From assembly GCA_041228335.1 (NCBI GenBank), contig CP166130.1, forward strand, positions 2,389,001-2,453,000: 64,000 nucleotides of DNA, given 5' to 3'. Position 1 is the first letter of the stretch. Every line of letters begins with the position of its first letter. Under the pieces are notes generated by a model, which worked only from the letters and a program-made list of their open reading frames with translations, did not search any database and was not told where the DNA came from. The translations under genes were made by a program, and so were the position numbers. Origin of the DNA: Alphaproteobacteria bacterium LSUCC0684. Its GTDB lineage: Bacteria; Pseudomonadota; Alphaproteobacteria; Puniceispirillales; UBA1172. Shown here piece after piece: positions 30,708 through 40,962 of the stretch.

Positions 30708-31149
30708 CCTTTCCCTTCCCGTTCAGCGTCTTCCCCATGGTGAGGGGCTTGATCTGCCGCGCTACGAAACCGAAGGGGCGGCAGGGATGGACCTGATGGC
30801 AGCCATCTCTCAGCCTCTTTCTCTTGCCCCATTTGAGCGGGCGGCGATACCAACCGGCCTCGCCGTTGCCATCCCCCGTGGATATGAAGCCCAGATCCGG
30901 CCCAGATCCGGCCTGGCTTTCCGCTACGGGCTTACCATCGTCAACGCCCCCGGGACCATCGACAGCGATTACCGGGGAGAGATCAAGGTGCTGCTGATCA
31001 ATCTCGGCAATGAAACCGTTGTCATTGAACGCGGCATGCGTATCGCCCAGATGGTGCTTGCGCCATGTCTTCAGGCCTCGCTAGACTTGGTTGATCTGCT
31101 GGATGAAACCGGACGCGGCGAAGGCGGCTTCGGTTCAACCGGCCAGTAA
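30700..31149 (+). CDS. dut: dUTP diphosphatase
   Basis: A 149-residue trimeric dUTPase that hydrolyses dUTP to dUMP, keeping uracil out of DNA and feeding thymidylate synthesis. All five family motifs are present, including [37 protein letters not shown] and the C-terminal [11 protein letters not shown] flap. It overlaps coaBC by 8 nt and is part of the ubiE-ubiB-coaBC-dut run. Confidence 0.97.
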   Translation: MADLSLPVQRLPHGEGLDLPRYETEGAAGMDLMAAISQPLSLAPFERAAIPTGLAVAIPRGYEAQIRPRSGLAFRYGLTIVNAPGTIDSDYRGEIKVLLINLGNETVVIERGMRIAQMVLAPCLQASLDLVDLLDETGRGEGGFGSTGQ

Positions 31150-31175
31150 AAATCAGATCCCGGACAGAGAGACCC

Positions 31176-31946
31176 ATGCTTGATGATGACCAGCTCACCC
31201 GTTACGCCCGCCAGGTTATTCTGCCGGAATTCGGGGAGGAAAATCAGGAAAGGCTGCTTACCGCGACCGTGCTTGTCATCGGGGCAGGCGGGCTGGGCGC
31301 GCCTCTCATCCAGTATCTTGCCGCCGCTGGCATCGGCCGGCTGAGGATCGTGGATGACGACGAGGTGGAACTGACCAATCTCAACCGTCAGGTGGTGCAC
31401 AGCACCGCCCGCATTGCTACGCCTAAAGCTCAATCCGCTGCCGCTGCCGTTGCGCAGCTCAACCCCGGATGTGTGGTTGAGCCTGTCGTCGCGCGGTTTT
31501 CAGCTGATACGGCCGCCGACCTTCTTTCAGGTGTTGAGGTGATTGCAGATTGCAGCGACACGCCGGATACGCGCTATCTTGTCAATGCCGCCGCCCATGA
31601 GATGGGCCTGCCCGTGGTGTTCGGCGGTGCGGTTCGCATGGAGGGGCAGATCACCACTTTCGCCAGCGGCCGTGATCCTGAATCGCCCTGTTTCCGCTGT
31701 ATCTTTCCGGAAACCGCGGGCCATGACCTTGCCCCGAGATGCAGTGAAGCTGGCATTTTTGGCCCCGTCACCGGAGTGATAGGCACGCTTATGGCCATGG
31801 AAGTGCTGAAACAGTGCCTCCTGCCTGCGACTCCCCTTGGGGAGGGGCTGGTGGGCCGGTTGATGCTCTATGATGCCCGTGAGCAATCCTTCATGCCGAT
31901 ACGGGTTCGCCCGAGATCGGACTGCCCGGTCTGCAGCGGCCGATAG
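31176..31946 (+). CDS. ThiF/MoeB/HesA family adenylyltransferase
   Basis: A 256-residue E1-like enzyme that adenylates the C-terminal glycine of a small sulfur-carrier protein (ThiS or MoaD type). It begins with the family signature RYARQVILPEFG, has the nucleotide loop VIGAGGLGAPLIQYLAAAGIG, the LTNLNRQVVH motif, and two zinc cysteine pairs, CFRC and CPVC. No rhodanese domain is attached. No thiS or moaD is adjacent, so thiamine versus molybdopterin cannot be decided. It follows dut by 26 nt and converges on the dehydrogenase at 31953 with only 6 nt between. Confidence 0.9.
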   Translation: MLDDDQLTRYARQVILPEFGEENQERLLTATVLVIGAGGLGAPLIQYLAAAGIGRLRIVDDDEVELTNLNRQVVHSTARIATPKAQSAAAAVAQLNPGCVVEPVVARFSADTAADLLSGVEVIADCSDTPDTRYLVNAAAHEMGLPVVFGGAVRMEGQITTFASGRDPESPCFRCIFPETAGHDLAPRCSEAGIFGPVTGVIGTLMAMEVLKQCLLPATPLGEGLVGRLMLYDAREQSFMPIRVRPRSDCPVCSGR

Positions 31947-31952
31947 CCGCGA

Positions 31953-32936
31953 CTAGATCATCACTTCAATGACCCGGTCCGGCGGGGTATGGCCATCGAT
32001 AAAGGTCTGGACATTGATGATGACCTTCTCCCCCATGCTGAGCCGTCCCTCTATGGTGGCTGAGCCGATATGCGGCAGCAGCACGACGTTCTTCAACTCA
32101 AGCAGCGTCGGGTGGATATGAGGTTCATTTTCATACACATCAAGGCCGGCCCCGGCGATGCGGCGCACCTTCAGCAACTCCGCCAGCGCCGCCTCATCGA
32201 TCACCTCGCCACGCGATGTATTCACCAGATAGGCATGTGGCTGCATCAGTTCGAGCTTTTCCCGATTGAGCAGATGATGGGTGGATTCGGTATGCGGGCA
32301 GTTGACGGAAATGATATCCATCCGTGCGAGCATCTGGCCCAGATCCTCCCAATGCGTTGCCTCAAGTTCCTGCTCTATCTCAGCATGAACCGGGCGGCGA
32401 TTGTGATAATGGATCGACATGCCGAAGCCACGTGCCCGGCGTGCAATGGCCTGGCCAATCCGGCCCATCCCGATAATCCCGAGTCTTTTGCCGTTGATCC
32501 GGTGGCCGAGCATGCCGGTGGGCGCCCAGCCTGTCCAGTTTCCTTCCCTGAGGATTGCGTTGCCTTCGGCAATCCGCCTCGGCACCGAAAGTATCAGCGC
32601 AAGCGCCACATCGGCGGTATCTTCGGTCAGGACGCCCGGCGTATTGGTCACCGTAATGCCAGCTTCCCGCGCTGCCTTCAGATCAATATGGTCAACGCCC
32701 GTGCCGAATGAAGCAATCAGTTTGAGCCCCGGCCCGGCGGCCTTGATGATCTCCTGATCTATCCGATCGGTAACCGTTGGCACCAGCACATCCGCCCGTC
32801 CAACCGCTTCTTTCAGCTGCTCGCGGCTGAATGGCGTGTCGCTGCTGTTAAGCTCGGCGCTGAACAACTCCCGCATCCGTGTCTCTACCGAGTCGGGAAG
32901 TTTCCGCGTCAGAATTACATGAGGTTTGGTTGCCAT
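31953..32936 (-). CDS. D-2-hydroxyacid dehydrogenase (glyoxylate/hydroxypyruvate reductase type)
   Basis: A 327-residue NAD(P)-dependent dehydrogenase. The nucleotide-binding GMGRIGQAIARRARGFGM, the substrate/cofactor motif VNTSRGEVIDEAAL, the catalytic arginine region VNCPHTESTHHLL, the glutamate in GLDVYENEP and the catalytic histidine in LLPHIGSAT are all visible. It most resembles the glyoxylate reductase/D-glycerate dehydrogenase branch; 2-ketogluconate reductase-like roles remain possible. The ATG at 32936 is chosen because similarity starts there; the longer open frame upstream is intergenic. With aceA nearby it could act on glyoxylate. Confidence 0.85.
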   Translation of the reverse strand: MATKPHVILTRKLPDSVETRMRELFSAELNSSDTPFSREQLKEAVGRADVLVPTVTDRIDQEIIKAAGPGLKLIASFGTGVDHIDLKAAREAGITVTNTPGVLTEDTADVALALILSVPRRIAEGNAILREGNWTGWAPTGMLGHRINGKRLGIIGMGRIGQAIARRARGFGMSIHYHNRRPVHAEIEQELEATHWEDLGQMLARMDIISVNCPHTESTHHLLNREKLELMQPHAYLVNTSRGEVIDEAALAELLKVRRIAGAGLDVYENEPHIHPTLLELKNVVLLPHIGSATIEGRLSMGEKVIINVQTFIDGHTPPDRVIEVMI

Positions 32937-33131
32937 GATTGCACCGCTCTCTTGACTGTTTATCAGGAACCCGAATTTTTCTGCATTGAGTGATACGGCT
33001 ACCACCACCATGCGAAAATGTCCACTGAAACCATGCGCCCTTTCCCTGCCCTCTTTTTCCATGTGAGACGCATGCGCCCGATGTTTCACCAAGACTAGGC
33101 TTATGGATCCGTTCTATGCTAGATTTCTCTC

Positions 33132-33638
33132 ATGATGATGTATCGGCCGTTCCTTTTGCTCCTGATCTTGATGGTGCCGTTTTCCCTGTCTTTTGCGCAG
33201 GAAAACCGGATTTCCGTTCGTGGCTCCAATCTTGAGATTCCACGTTTCGTCACCCTCAAGTCCAACAAGGTCAACATGAGGTCTGGGCCCGGCAGGGAAT
33301 ATCCCATTCTTTGGGAATACAAGCGGCGCGGATTGCCGCTCAAGGTGATCGCCGAATTTGACACCTGGCGCAAAGTTACCGATCACGAAGGGGCTACCGG
33401 CTGGATGCATGTCGGCACCCTCTCCATCAAAAGGATTGCGCTGGTCGAGGACACAACCGCAAAGATCCATGCCAGTGCCGAAGACAGCGCTCAGGTAATG
33501 GCCGTCGCCGAGCGGGGCGTGTTGCTGGAAATAGAACAGTGCCAGCCAAACTGGTGCAAGGTAGCGTCTAGGGATGTCAAAGGATGGATCTCGCGCACAT
33601 CCATCTGGGGCGTGCTTGAAAACGAAATTCTTGATTAA
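33132..33638 (+). CDS. Exported protein with tandem SH3-type domains
   Basis: A 168-residue protein with a signal peptide (FLLLLILMVPFSLSFA, cleavage after it). Two bacterial SH3 repeats follow: the first around 38-95 (NKVNMRSGPGREYPILWEYK ending in GWMHVGTL) and the second around 100-160 (ending in KGWISRTSIWGV). Such domains usually bind peptidoglycan or mediate protein contact in the periplasm. Several ATG codons lie together at 33132, 33135 and 33138; the first is used here. It is divergent from the 2-hydroxyacid dehydrogenase. The specific role is unknown. Confidence 0.85.
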   Translation: MMMYRPFLLLLILMVPFSLSFAQENRISVRGSNLEIPRFVTLKSNKVNMRSGPGREYPILWEYKRRGLPLKVIAEFDTWRKVTDHEGATGWMHVGTLSIKRIALVEDTTAKIHASAEDSAQVMAVAERGVLLEIEQCQPNWCKVASRDVKGWISRTSIWGVLENEILD

Positions 33639-33798
33639 ACCTCATCTGGCCAAAGAACATCCAAATTTACGCATGCGCCGAGACAGGCCCTGTCTTCCCG
33701 CAGTACGGATCCATTCTTGAGCAGGTCCCGCCCAGCCATCTTCCTAAAAATTCCATCCCCCTCTCTCGTGATGTGACATTTTCGGGGACAAGAAACAT

Positions 33799-33810
33799 GT
33801 AAATATTTAC
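33799..33810. promoter_or_regulatory. Perfect palindrome upstream of aceA
   Basis: GTAAATATTTAC is a perfect 12-nt palindrome, 14 nt if the flanking T and A are included (33798-33811). It sits about 108 nt ahead of the aceA start codon in an AT-rich stretch. A TGT...ACA palindrome is the usual shape of sites for dimeric repressors such as GntR-family proteins. It is a candidate operator for the glyoxylate-shunt gene. The rest of the 280-nt gap shows nothing else I can name. Confidence 0.4.
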
Positions 33811-33918
33811 AATTTATTTTGTTACACAAATTTTCATGCGTTCCCTCGTTTTATGACCTATAGATCGGGTATCGCCAATGGCAGGCCTGCCGCCTGCATA
33901 GAGTAAGGAGACCCGATC

Positions 33919-35223
33919 ATGACACAGGAATTTGAAATCCACACGCGCGCAATCAAGGGCCGATTCGCGGGCGTCACCCGCGATTATACACTCGAAGACG
34001 TGGTGAAGCTTTCCGGCTCCGTCACCCCGGAACATAGCCTGGCGCGACTTGGTGCGGACAAGCTCTGGAAGCTTCTTTGCGAGGAGGATTATGTTCATAC
34101 CCTCGGGGCCATGACCGCCAATCAGGCCATGCAGCAGGTTCGTGCCGGGCTGAAAGCGATTTATCTTTCCGGCTGGCAGGTTGCCGCCGACAGCAACACG
34201 GCCGGCTCCATGTATCCTGATCAGTCGATTTATCCGGCCAATTCCGGCCCTGATCTGGCGCGCCGGATCAACAAGGCGCTGGCCCGGGCTGACCAGATTG
34301 AAACACTGGAAGACGGCCAGCCTTCACGGAACTGGTTTGCCCCTATCGTTGCGGATTGCGAAGCCGGGTTCGGCGGTGCGCTGAACGCCTTTGAACTCAC
34401 CCGCGCCTATATCGAAGCCGGGGCCGCGGGCGTGCATTTTGAAGATCAGCTGGCCAGCGAAAAGAAATGCGGGCATATGGGCGGCAAGGTGCTTATCCCC
34501 GTCCAGCAGGCTGTAACCAATCTTAATGCCGCCCGGCTGGCAGCGGATATTTCAGCCGTGTCCACGATCATCATGGCCCGGACCGATGCGGAAAGCGCCC
34601 GCCTCATCACCTCTGATATCGACCCGCGGGACAAGCCCTTCATCAGCTCAGAACGGACAAGTGAAGGGTTTTACGTTCTCAATGATGAAGGTGCGTTTGA
34701 TCGATGCGTTGCGCGGGGGCTGGCCTTTGTACCTTATGCTGACCTCCTCTGGATGGAGACCTCGACGCCTGATCTTGATCAGGCAGAAGCTTTTGCCGCG
34801 GCCATCCGCGCGGAATTTCCAGATCAGATGCTGGCCTATAACTGCAGCCCGTCCTTTAACTGGTCGGCCAACCTGAACCCTGAGGATATCGCCCGCTTCC
34901 AGAAGGAAATTGGCCGGATGGGGTATAAGTTCCAGTTCATTACACTGGCCGGTTTCCATTCGCTCAATTACAGCATGTACGATCTCGCAGATGGATATCG
35001 TGATCGCGGCATGGCGGCCTATGCCGAACTGCAGAATGCCGAATTTGATGCCGAAGATCGCGGCTACACAGCCCATCGTCACCAGCGTGAAGTCGGGGCC
35101 GGATGGTTTGATGCGATTTCCGTTGCGGTAAAGGGCGGGACCTCGTCCACCACGGCACTGAAGGACAGCACCGAAGATGCACAGTTTGTCAATGCAACCA
35201 AAAACAGGCCCGCGGCTGAATAG
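33919..35223 (+). CDS. aceA: Isocitrate lyase
   Basis: A 434-residue enzyme that splits isocitrate into glyoxylate and succinate, the first step of the glyoxylate shunt. The active-site hexapeptide is present as KKCGHMGG with the catalytic cysteine at C184, and Mg2+-binding acids lie in [10 protein letters not shown] and VHFEDQLAS. The segment YNCSPSFNW is a further isocitrate lyase signature. The ribosome site AAGGAG precedes the ATG. The partner malate synthase is not in this window. A small gene of unknown function follows 32 nt downstream. Confidence 0.97.
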   Translation: MTQEFEIHTRAIKGRFAGVTRDYTLEDVVKLSGSVTPEHSLARLGADKLWKLLCEEDYVHTLGAMTANQAMQQVRAGLKAIYLSGWQVAADSNTAGSMYPDQSIYPANSGPDLARRINKALARADQIETLEDGQPSRNWFAPIVADCEAGFGGALNAFELTRAYIEAGAAGVHFEDQLASEKKCGHMGGKVLIPVQQAVTNLNAARLAADISAVSTIIMARTDAESARLITSDIDPRDKPFISSERTSEGFYVLNDEGAFDRCVARGLAFVPYADLLWMETSTPDLDQAEAFAAAIRAEFPDQMLAYNCSPSFNWSANLNPEDIARFQKEIGRMGYKFQFITLAGFHSLNYSMYDLADGYRDRGMAAYAELQNAEFDAEDRGYTAHRHQREVGAGWFDAISVAVKGGTSSTTALKDSTEDAQFVNATKNRPAAE

Positions 35224-35255
35224 CTTCCGACCGGGCAATATCTCAACGGAGAAAC

Positions 35256-35534
35256 ATGATGAACATATCAGATCAGGACCAGATAACGAAATCACCATGC
35301 CTGATGATGCAGGGTGAAACTGATGCGGCCGCAGACCGGGTGACGATCATCGCCCCCAGCTATTATCAGGCGGCGCTGGAATTCCATCGGCGGCGGATGG
35401 CTGAAAAAGGCTACCGTCTGGCCTACCGCATTGAAAAGCAGCAGCTCTTTGTCACCGATGGTACGGCGCTGACCCCGCTTTTTGATGGCAGGACAATGTA
35501 TCTGGCAAATTTTATCCGCCATGAGGAGGCCTGA
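35256..35534 (+). CDS. Small protein of unknown function encoded after aceA
   Basis: A 92-residue protein with no signal peptide, with GGAGAAAC directly ahead of the ATG. The central part, IIAPSYYQAALEFHRRRMAEKGYRLAY, looks helical, and the C-terminal part, LFDGRTMYLANFIRHEE, is beta/helical. It is followed by a strong terminator, so aceA and this gene form a two-gene unit. I cannot assign a family. A role linked to isocitrate lyase or acetate growth is a guess from position. Confidence 0.75.
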   Translation: MMNISDQDQITKSPCLMMQGETDAAADRVTIIAPSYYQAALEFHRRRMAEKGYRLAYRIEKQQLFVTDGTALTPLFDGRTMYLANFIRHEEA

Positions 35535-35594
35535 CAGATTAGCCATGCCGGGTCCATGACCAGGTGGATCGATCCGATCAGCAGTATCTGATGC

Positions 35595-35628
35595 GGGGCA
35601 GCGACTTCATCGCTGCCTCGTTTTATTT
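35595..35628 (+). terminator. Intrinsic terminator of the aceA unit
   Basis: A perfect 8-bp hairpin, GGCAGCGA-N5-TCGCTGCC (35597-35617), extends by two more pairs and is followed by CGTTTTATTT. It lies about 60 nt after the small gene downstream of aceA and ends the rightward transcript before the leftward irr gene. Confidence 0.88.
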
Positions 35629-35669
35629 ACGGTCAGGAGTGATTACTGCCTTTCGGCAAATGGAAAAGT

Positions 35670-36068
35670 CTATTTGAGGCGGATGATCACGTCGACCCGC
35701 TCAATCTGCTGGCCGACAGGAGCACCGGGGATTTTCTTGAACGAGATTGCATCGCCGGGAATATCGATGAGGGTATTGGCTTCCGGATCAAAGAAATGAT
35801 GGTGATGATCACGGTTGCTGTCAAAATAGGTGACGCCGTCATCCAGTTTGATATCCCGCAAGAGGCCGACTTCAGCAAACTGATTGAGGGTGTTGTAGAT
35901 AGTGGCAAGAGACATGTTTTCTCCCTTTGCCGCCACTTCACACCTGAGCTGTTCCGCCGTCACATGGCGATGCCCGTTGTCAAAAAGAAGTTCGGAAAGA
36001 ACCACACGCTGTCGTGTTGGCCTCAAATTATGCGCACGAAGCAGATCGGTGTAAAACTGTATGTTCAT
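35670..36068 (-). CDS. irr: Iron response regulator Irr (Fur family)
   Basis: A 132-residue Fur-family repressor of the Irr branch. The winged-helix half has LRPTRQRVVLSELLF and MSLATIYNTLNQFAEVGLL, and the metal/heme-binding half has NRDHHHHFFDPEA followed by LIDIPGDAISF and VDVIIRLK, all characteristic of Irr. The N-terminal Cys-Pro heme-regulatory motif of Bradyrhizobium Irr is absent, as in many other Irr proteins. Irr generally represses heme synthesis and controls iron genes under low iron. It is divergent from fabA; irr beside fabA-fabB-fabI is a recurrent alphaproteobacterial arrangement. Confidence 0.9.
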   Translation of the reverse strand: MNIQFYTDLLRAHNLRPTRQRVVLSELLFDNGHRHVTAEQLRCEVAAKGENMSLATIYNTLNQFAEVGLLRDIKLDDGVTYFDSNRDHHHHFFDPEANTLIDIPGDAISFKKIPGAPVGQQIERVDVIIRLK

Positions 36069-36085
36069 GCAATATCTCTATTCCA

Positions 36086-36101
36086 TATATTTATAAATAT
36101 A
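36086..36101. promoter_or_regulatory. Perfect AT palindrome between irr and fabA
   Basis: TATATTTATAAATATA is a perfect 16-nt palindrome, 17 nt upstream of the irr start and 110 nt upstream of the fabA start. Irr and other Fur-family proteins bind AT-rich dyads, so this may be an autoregulatory or shared site. AT-rich palindromes also occur by chance near promoters. Confidence 0.35.
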
Positions 36102-36210
36102 CGTTGAAGTAACCACGTTGTAAAGCCGCAAGCCATTGCTGGCCGTGCAAAGTAATAGCAATTCCTTGTCAGTCTGCTATGGTCAGATGAAACAGTAATC
36201 GGACAGATAC

Positions 36211-36729
36211 ATGACAGGTTTCACAAAAAAGAACAGCTACAGTTACGATGATCTGATTTCCTGCGCCAAAGGGGAGATGTTCGGCCCGGGAAATCCGCAA
36301 TTGCCGATGCCGCCGATGCTGATGATGGATCGTATCACCACCATCAACGATACCGGCGGCAGCGACGGCAAGGGCGAGATTATTGCCGAATTCGATATCA
36401 CCCCCGATAAATGGTTTTTTGACTGTCACTTCATCGGCGATCCGGTCATGCCGGGATGCCTTGGCATGGATGGTCTTTGGCAACTGGTCGGGTTTTATCT
36501 TGGCTGGGCTGGCGGCACAGGGCGTGGCCGTGCCCTTTCGGTCGGCGGGGTTAAATTCACCGGCCAGGTCCAGCCTTCAGCCTCGCTGGTTACGTTCAAG
36601 ATTGATATCAAGCGGCTGATCATGCGCAAACTGATCATGGGCATTGCCGATGGCTCGGTGCTTTGCGATGGTGAAACCGTCTTCGAGGCAACAGACATCA
36701 GGGTAGGCCTTTTCAAGGACGACGCCTGA
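36211..36729 (+). CDS. fabA: 3-hydroxydecanoyl-ACP dehydratase/isomerase
   Basis: A 172-residue hot-dog-fold enzyme that dehydrates 3-hydroxydecanoyl-ACP and isomerises the product to cis-3-decenoyl-ACP, the branch point to unsaturated fatty acids. The catalytic histidine lies in [21 protein letters not shown], a motif almost unchanged in the family, and [12 protein letters not shown] follows. It heads the fabA-fabB-fabI unit, 48 nt before fabB. Confidence 0.97.
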   Translation: MTGFTKKNSYSYDDLISCAKGEMFGPGNPQLPMPPMLMMDRITTINDTGGSDGKGEIIAEFDITPDKWFFDCHFIGDPVMPGCLGMDGLWQLVGFYLGWAGGTGRGRALSVGGVKFTGQVQPSASLVTFKIDIKRLIMRKLIMGIADGSVLCDGETVFEATDIRVGLFKDDA

Positions 36730-36777
36730 ACAATCTTTGGGGTCAATCATATCTACCCATTTCAGAGGGAGGCAAAC

Positions 36778-38013
36778 ATGCGACGCGTCGCCATTACCGG
36801 AATAGGGATCACGTCATCTATCGGCAATTCCGCAGCTGAAGTCACAGCATCACTGCGTACGGGCAAATCAGGGATTGTCTTTGCCCCGGATTACGCCGAA
36901 CTGGGTTTCCGCTCCCAGGTCCATGGCACCGTCAAGATGGATGTGGCGGACCATGTTGATCGCAAGAGGCTTCGCTTCATGGGGGAGGGCGCGGCCTATG
37001 CCGTGATCGCCATGGAACAGGCGATTGCCGATTCCGGCCTCACCCCGGCGGAAGTCTCAAACCCGAGGACAGGGCTGATCGCCGGCTCCGGCGGCCCGTC
37101 CACCGCCAATATGCTCACCGCCTTTGATACAACGCGGGAAAAGGGCCCGAAACGGGTTGGCCCATACATGGTGCCACGCTGCATGTCATCAACCGTATCC
37201 GCCTGCATCGCCACTTTCTTTGAAATCAAGGGGATGAATTTTTCCATTTCATCGGCCTGTTCAACCAGCGCGCATTGTATTTCGAGCGGCGCGGATGCCA
37301 TCCGCTTTGGCCAGCAGGATATTGTCTTTGCCGGGGGCGGCGAAGAATTGCACTGGACTCTTTCCGTCCTCTTTGATGCCATGGGGGCCATGTCCTCGCA
37401 ATATAATGACACACCGGAAAAAGCCTCCCGGCCCTATGATGCCAATCGCGACGGGTTCGTGATTGCCGGCGGCGGCGGCATGGTGGTGCTTGAAGATATG
37501 GAGCGTGCCAAGGCCCGAGGTGCCAAGATCTACGCTGAAATCGTCGGCTATGGCGCCAATTCGGATGGTCATGACATGGTCGCCCCTTCCGGGGAGGGCG
37601 CGGTGCGTTGCATGGAACTGGCGCTGGCCGGTTTCAATGGCAATGGCCTTGATGCACCGGTGGATTACATCAACGCCCACGGAACCTCGACTCCGGTTGG
37701 CGATATAAAGGAGCTTGAAGCTGTCCGGGAAGTGTTCGGCAAGCGCGGATATCTGCCGCATGTTGCCTCAACCAAATCCCTGACCGGCCACTCCCTCGGC
37801 GCGACCGGGGTGCAGGAGGCGATCTATACCCTGCTGATGATGCAGGAGGGCTTCATTGCAGGCAGCGCCAATATCGACAATCCTGATCCGGGTATTGGCG
37901 ATATCCCCATCCCTTCCAAAAGCATGGATAAGGATATCACCCTCGCGCTGAGCAACTCGTTCGGCTTCGGGGGCACCAACGCAACTCTTGCCCTGATGAA
38001 GGTGGCGGAATGA
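36778..38013 (+). CDS. fabB: Beta-ketoacyl-ACP synthase I
   Basis: A 411-residue condensing enzyme that elongates acyl chains and is needed for the unsaturated branch opened by FabA. The Cys-His-His triad is visible: C161 in [10 protein letters not shown], His in [12 protein letters not shown] and His in [11 protein letters not shown]. Length and the FabA neighbour point to FabB rather than FabF. Its stop overlaps the fabI start as ATGA. The ribosome site GAGGGAGG precedes the start. Confidence 0.97.
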   Translation: MRRVAITGIGITSSIGNSAAEVTASLRTGKSGIVFAPDYAELGFRSQVHGTVKMDVADHVDRKRLRFMGEGAAYAVIAMEQAIADSGLTPAEVSNPRTGLIAGSGGPSTANMLTAFDTTREKGPKRVGPYMVPRCMSSTVSACIATFFEIKGMNFSISSACSTSAHCISSGADAIRFGQQDIVFAGGGEELHWTLSVLFDAMGAMSSQYNDTPEKASRPYDANRDGFVIAGGGGMVVLEDMERAKARGAKIYAEIVGYGANSDGHDMVAPSGEGAVRCMELALAGFNGNGLDAPVDYINAHGTSTPVGDIKELEAVREVFGKRGYLPHVASTKSLTGHSLGATGVQEAIYTLLMMQEGFIAGSANIDNPDPGIGDIPIPSKSMDKDITLALSNSFGFGGTNATLALMKVAE

Positions 38014-38792
38014 GCGGGATTCTTGCCGGAAAGAAAGGCCTTATCATGGGCGTGGCCAACGACCGGTCCATCGCCTGGGGAATTGCCAAAGCCGCCGCCG
38101 CTCAAGGCGCGGAACTTGCCTTCACCTATCAGAACGAGACGCTGGCAAAACGCGTGCTTCCGCTGGCGGAAAGTGTCGGCAGCAACCGGACAATCATCTG
38201 CGATGTAGCCGAAGACGGGGCCGCGGCGGCGGCCATTGACACGCTGAAGGAACACTGGAGCGAGATTGATTTTGTCGTCCATGCGCTGGCTTTTGCTGAC
38301 AAGGCCGCGCTTCAGGGCGCGTATATGGAGGTTGAGCGTGAGGCCTTTATTTCCTCGATGCTGATATCCGCCTTTTCCTTCACGGAGATTGCCAAGGCCG
38401 TGCGTCCGATGATGAAAAATGGCGGGGCACTGGTGACGCTGACCTATCTCGGCGCCCAGCGCATCACCCCGAATTACAATGTCATGGGCGTGGCCAAAGC
38501 CGCCCTTGAAGCATCGGTACGATATCTTGCCGTGGATCTTGGCGGCGAAAATATCCGTGTCAACGCGCTGTCGGCAGGGCCGGTCAAGACACTGGCCGGG
38601 GCTGCCATCGGCGGGGCCCGCCACGTCTTCCGTCATGCCGAGCATCACGCCCCGCTTGGCCGCAACCCGGATATGGATGAGGTTGGCCGCGCCGGTGTCT
38701 ATCTTGTCTCGCCTCTTTCATCCGGAGTGACCGGGGAAATCCACTACGTTGATGGCGGCTATCACCATATCGGCGTGCCGAGGGACGAATAG
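38010..38792 (+). CDS. fabI: Enoyl-ACP reductase
   Basis: A 260-residue atypical short-chain dehydrogenase that reduces enoyl-ACP with NADH. The variant nucleotide motif [17 protein letters not shown] and the catalytic Tyr-x6-Lys as [12 protein letters not shown] are FabI signatures. [10 protein letters not shown] is also conserved. It is the last gene of the fabA-fabB-fabI unit and is followed immediately by a terminator. FabI is the triclosan target family. Confidence 0.96.
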   Translation: MSGILAGKKGLIMGVANDRSIAWGIAKAAAAQGAELAFTYQNETLAKRVLPLAESVGSNRTIICDVAEDGAAAAAIDTLKEHWSEIDFVVHALAFADKAALQGAYMEVEREAFISSMLISAFSFTEIAKAVRPMMKNGGALVTLTYLGAQRITPNYNVMGVAKAALEASVRYLAVDLGGENIRVNALSAGPVKTLAGAAIGGARHVFRHAEHHAPLGRNPDMDEVGRAGVYLVSPLSSGVTGEIHYVDGGYHHIGVPRDE

Positions 38793-38794
38793 AA

Positions 38795-38826
38795 CAAAAA
38801 ACGGGGCCTCAAGGACCCCGTTTTTC
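38795..38826. terminator. Bidirectional terminator between fabI and pnp
   Basis: A hairpin with arms ACGGGGCC and GGACCCCGT (one bulge) around a TCAA loop is flanked by six A on the left and five T on the right, so it can end transcription in both directions. It separates the rightward fabI from the leftward pnp. Confidence 0.9.
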
Positions 38827-38862
38827 TTGTCATGTTATCGATAATCGAGCTGATAGCCGGGC

Positions 38863-40962
38863 TCAGGCCTCAAGGTCAGCGCCGGTCTCCTGATCAACAC
38901 GCTTCATGGAAAGCTTGATCTTGCCACGATCGTCAAAGCCGATCACCTTGACCTTGACCTCATCGCCTTCCTTGACGATATCGGTGGTCTTTTCGGTCCG
39001 GCCTTCCTGCAACTCGGAAATATGGACCAGCCCGTCGCGTGCACCCATGAAATTCACGAACGCACCAAAATCGACGGTCTTGACGACCTTGCCGGTATAG
39101 ATGTGGTGAAGTTCAGGCTCAGCGATAATATCATGGATCCGCTTATAGGCAGCTTCGCCGGAAGCTGTGTCGGATGCCGCGATCTTGACGGTGCCGTCAT
39201 CCTCGATATCAATCTTTGCCCCGGTGGTCTCGCAAATTTCACGAATGATCTTGCCGCCCGGGCCGATGATGTCGCGGATCTTGTCCACCGGAACCGTCAT
39301 GGTGGTGATCTTCGGGGCGGTATCCGCCAGCACTTCGCGTGCCGTGGAAAGCGCCTTTTCCATCTCACCAAGGATGTGGATGCGGCCGTGTTTGGCCTGC
39401 TCCAGCGCCTGATCCATGATTTCACGGGTGATGGACGTGATCTTGATATCCATCTGCAGGGACGTGATCCCCTCCGCTGTTCCGGCCACCTTGAAATCCA
39501 TATCCCCGAGATGATCTTCATCGCCAAGAATATCGGAAAGAACGGCGAAATCATCGCCTTCCTTGATCAGACCCATGGCAATACCGGCAACAGGCCGTGC
39601 CAGCGGTACCCCGGCATCCATCATCGCAAGAGACGTTCCGCAGACGGTTGCCATTGAAGATGAGCCGTTGGACTCGGTGATTTCAGAAACCACCCGAACC
39701 GTGTAGGGGAATTCTTCCTTGGACGGACGGATCGGGTTGATTGCCCTCCAGGCCAGTTTGCCATGGCCGATTTCCCGGCGCCCGGGTGAACCGACACGTC
39801 CGGCTTCCCCCACCGAATAGGGCGGGAAGTTGTAATGCAGCATGAACGGGTTGCGATATTCGCCCTCAAGCGCATCGATAATCTGCTCATCCTGACCCGT
39901 ACCGAGAGTAGCGACAACAAGTGCCTGGGTTTCGCCGCGGGTGAAAAGGGCTGAGCCATGGGTGCGGGGCAGCACGCCGACTTCGGCCACAATCGGCCGC
40001 ACGGTTTTGGTATCGCGCCCATCGATGCGGGTACCTGTCTTCAGAATCGCACCGCGAACGATATCAGCTTCAAGGGACTTGAAAAGACCGCCGGCAAGCA
40101 CCGGATCCGTCTCTTCATCAAGTTCTGCCATGGCCGCTGTCTTGACTTCAGCAACCGCCGCCTGACGGCTGGTCTTGTCAGCGATGCTGTAGGCTTTTTC
40201 AAGATCAGCGCTGAACCCGGCAAGTGTCTTGCTGATGGTCTCGGCTTCAGCTGGTTCTTCGGGCAGGGGCCGCGGGTCCTTGGCGGCAACCTCGGCCAGT
40301 TCGATAATGCCGTTGATGACAGCCTGCATTTGCTCATGACCGTAATTGACAGCACCAAGCATGTCGGCTTCAGTCAGTTCCTGGGCTTCGGATTCCACCA
40401 TCAGCACGCCTTCGCGTGTGCCGGCAACAACCAGATCAAGGGTGCTTTCCTTCATTTCCTCAAAAGTCGGGTTCAGCACATAAGCACCGTCGATCATGCC
40501 GACGCGCGCCGCCCCGATCGGACCAAAGAAAGGAATACCGGAAATGGTCAGCGCGGCTGATGCACCAACCAAGGCAACGATGCCGGGATCATTCTGCATG
40601 TCATGCGACAGCACCGTGCAGATCACCTGGGTTTCGCATTTGAAGGATTTCGGGAAAAGCGGACGGATAGGCCGGTCGATCAGCCGGGAAACCAGCGTTT
40701 CGTTTTCGCTCGGACGACCTTCACGCTTGAAAAATCCACCGGGGATCTTGCCCGCGGCGAATGTTTTTTCCTGATAATTGACGGTCAGTGGAAAGAAATC
40801 CTGACCAGGCTTTGCCGTGGCGGCAGCCACAGCCGTACACAGAACAGTGGTTTCACCCATGGTGGCCAGAATGGCGCCATCGGCCTGGCGGGCAATACGC
40901 CCGGTTTCAAGGGTCAGTTTCTTGCCGCACCAGTCGATTTCTTTTTTGTATATTTGAAACAT
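38863..40962 (-). CDS. pnp: Polyribonucleotide nucleotidyltransferase
   Basis: A 699-residue phosphorolytic 3'-5' exoribonuclease of the degradosome. Two RNase PH-like domains (the second contains [14 protein letters not shown] and the [11 protein letters not shown] region), a KH domain with [15 protein letters not shown] (about 555-575) and a C-terminal S1 domain ([22 protein letters not shown]) are present. The ATG at 40962 gives the family-typical N-terminus [15 protein letters not shown] lies 11 nt upstream. Another in-frame ATG lies 9 nt upstream. It is the last gene of the rimP operon, after rpsO. Confidence 0.97.
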   Translation of the reverse strand: MFQIYKKEIDWCGKKLTLETGRIARQADGAILATMGETTVLCTAVAAATAKPGQDFFPLTVNYQEKTFAAGKIPGGFFKREGRPSENETLVSRLIDRPIRPLFPKSFKCETQVICTVLSHDMQNDPGIVALVGASAALTISGIPFFGPIGAARVGMIDGAYVLNPTFEEMKESTLDLVVAGTREGVLMVESEAQELTEADMLGAVNYGHEQMQAVINGIIELAEVAAKDPRPLPEEPAEAETISKTLAGFSADLEKAYSIADKTSRQAAVAEVKTAAMAELDEETDPVLAGGLFKSLEADIVRGAILKTGTRIDGRDTKTVRPIVAEVGVLPRTHGSALFTRGETQALVVATLGTGQDEQIIDALEGEYRNPFMLHYNFPPYSVGEAGRVGSPGRREIGHGKLAWRAINPIRPSKEEFPYTVRVVSEITESNGSSSMATVCGTSLAMMDAGVPLARPVAGIAMGLIKEGDDFAVLSDILGDEDHLGDMDFKVAGTAEGITSLQMDIKITSITREIMDQALEQAKHGRIHILGEMEKALSTAREVLADTAPKITTMTVPVDKIRDIIGPGGKIIREICETTGAKIDIEDDGTVKIAASDTASGEAAYKRIHDIIAEPELHHIYTGKVVKTVDFGAFVNFMGARDGLVHISELQEGRTEKTTDIVKEGDEVKVKVIGFDDRGKIKLSMKRVDQETGADLEA

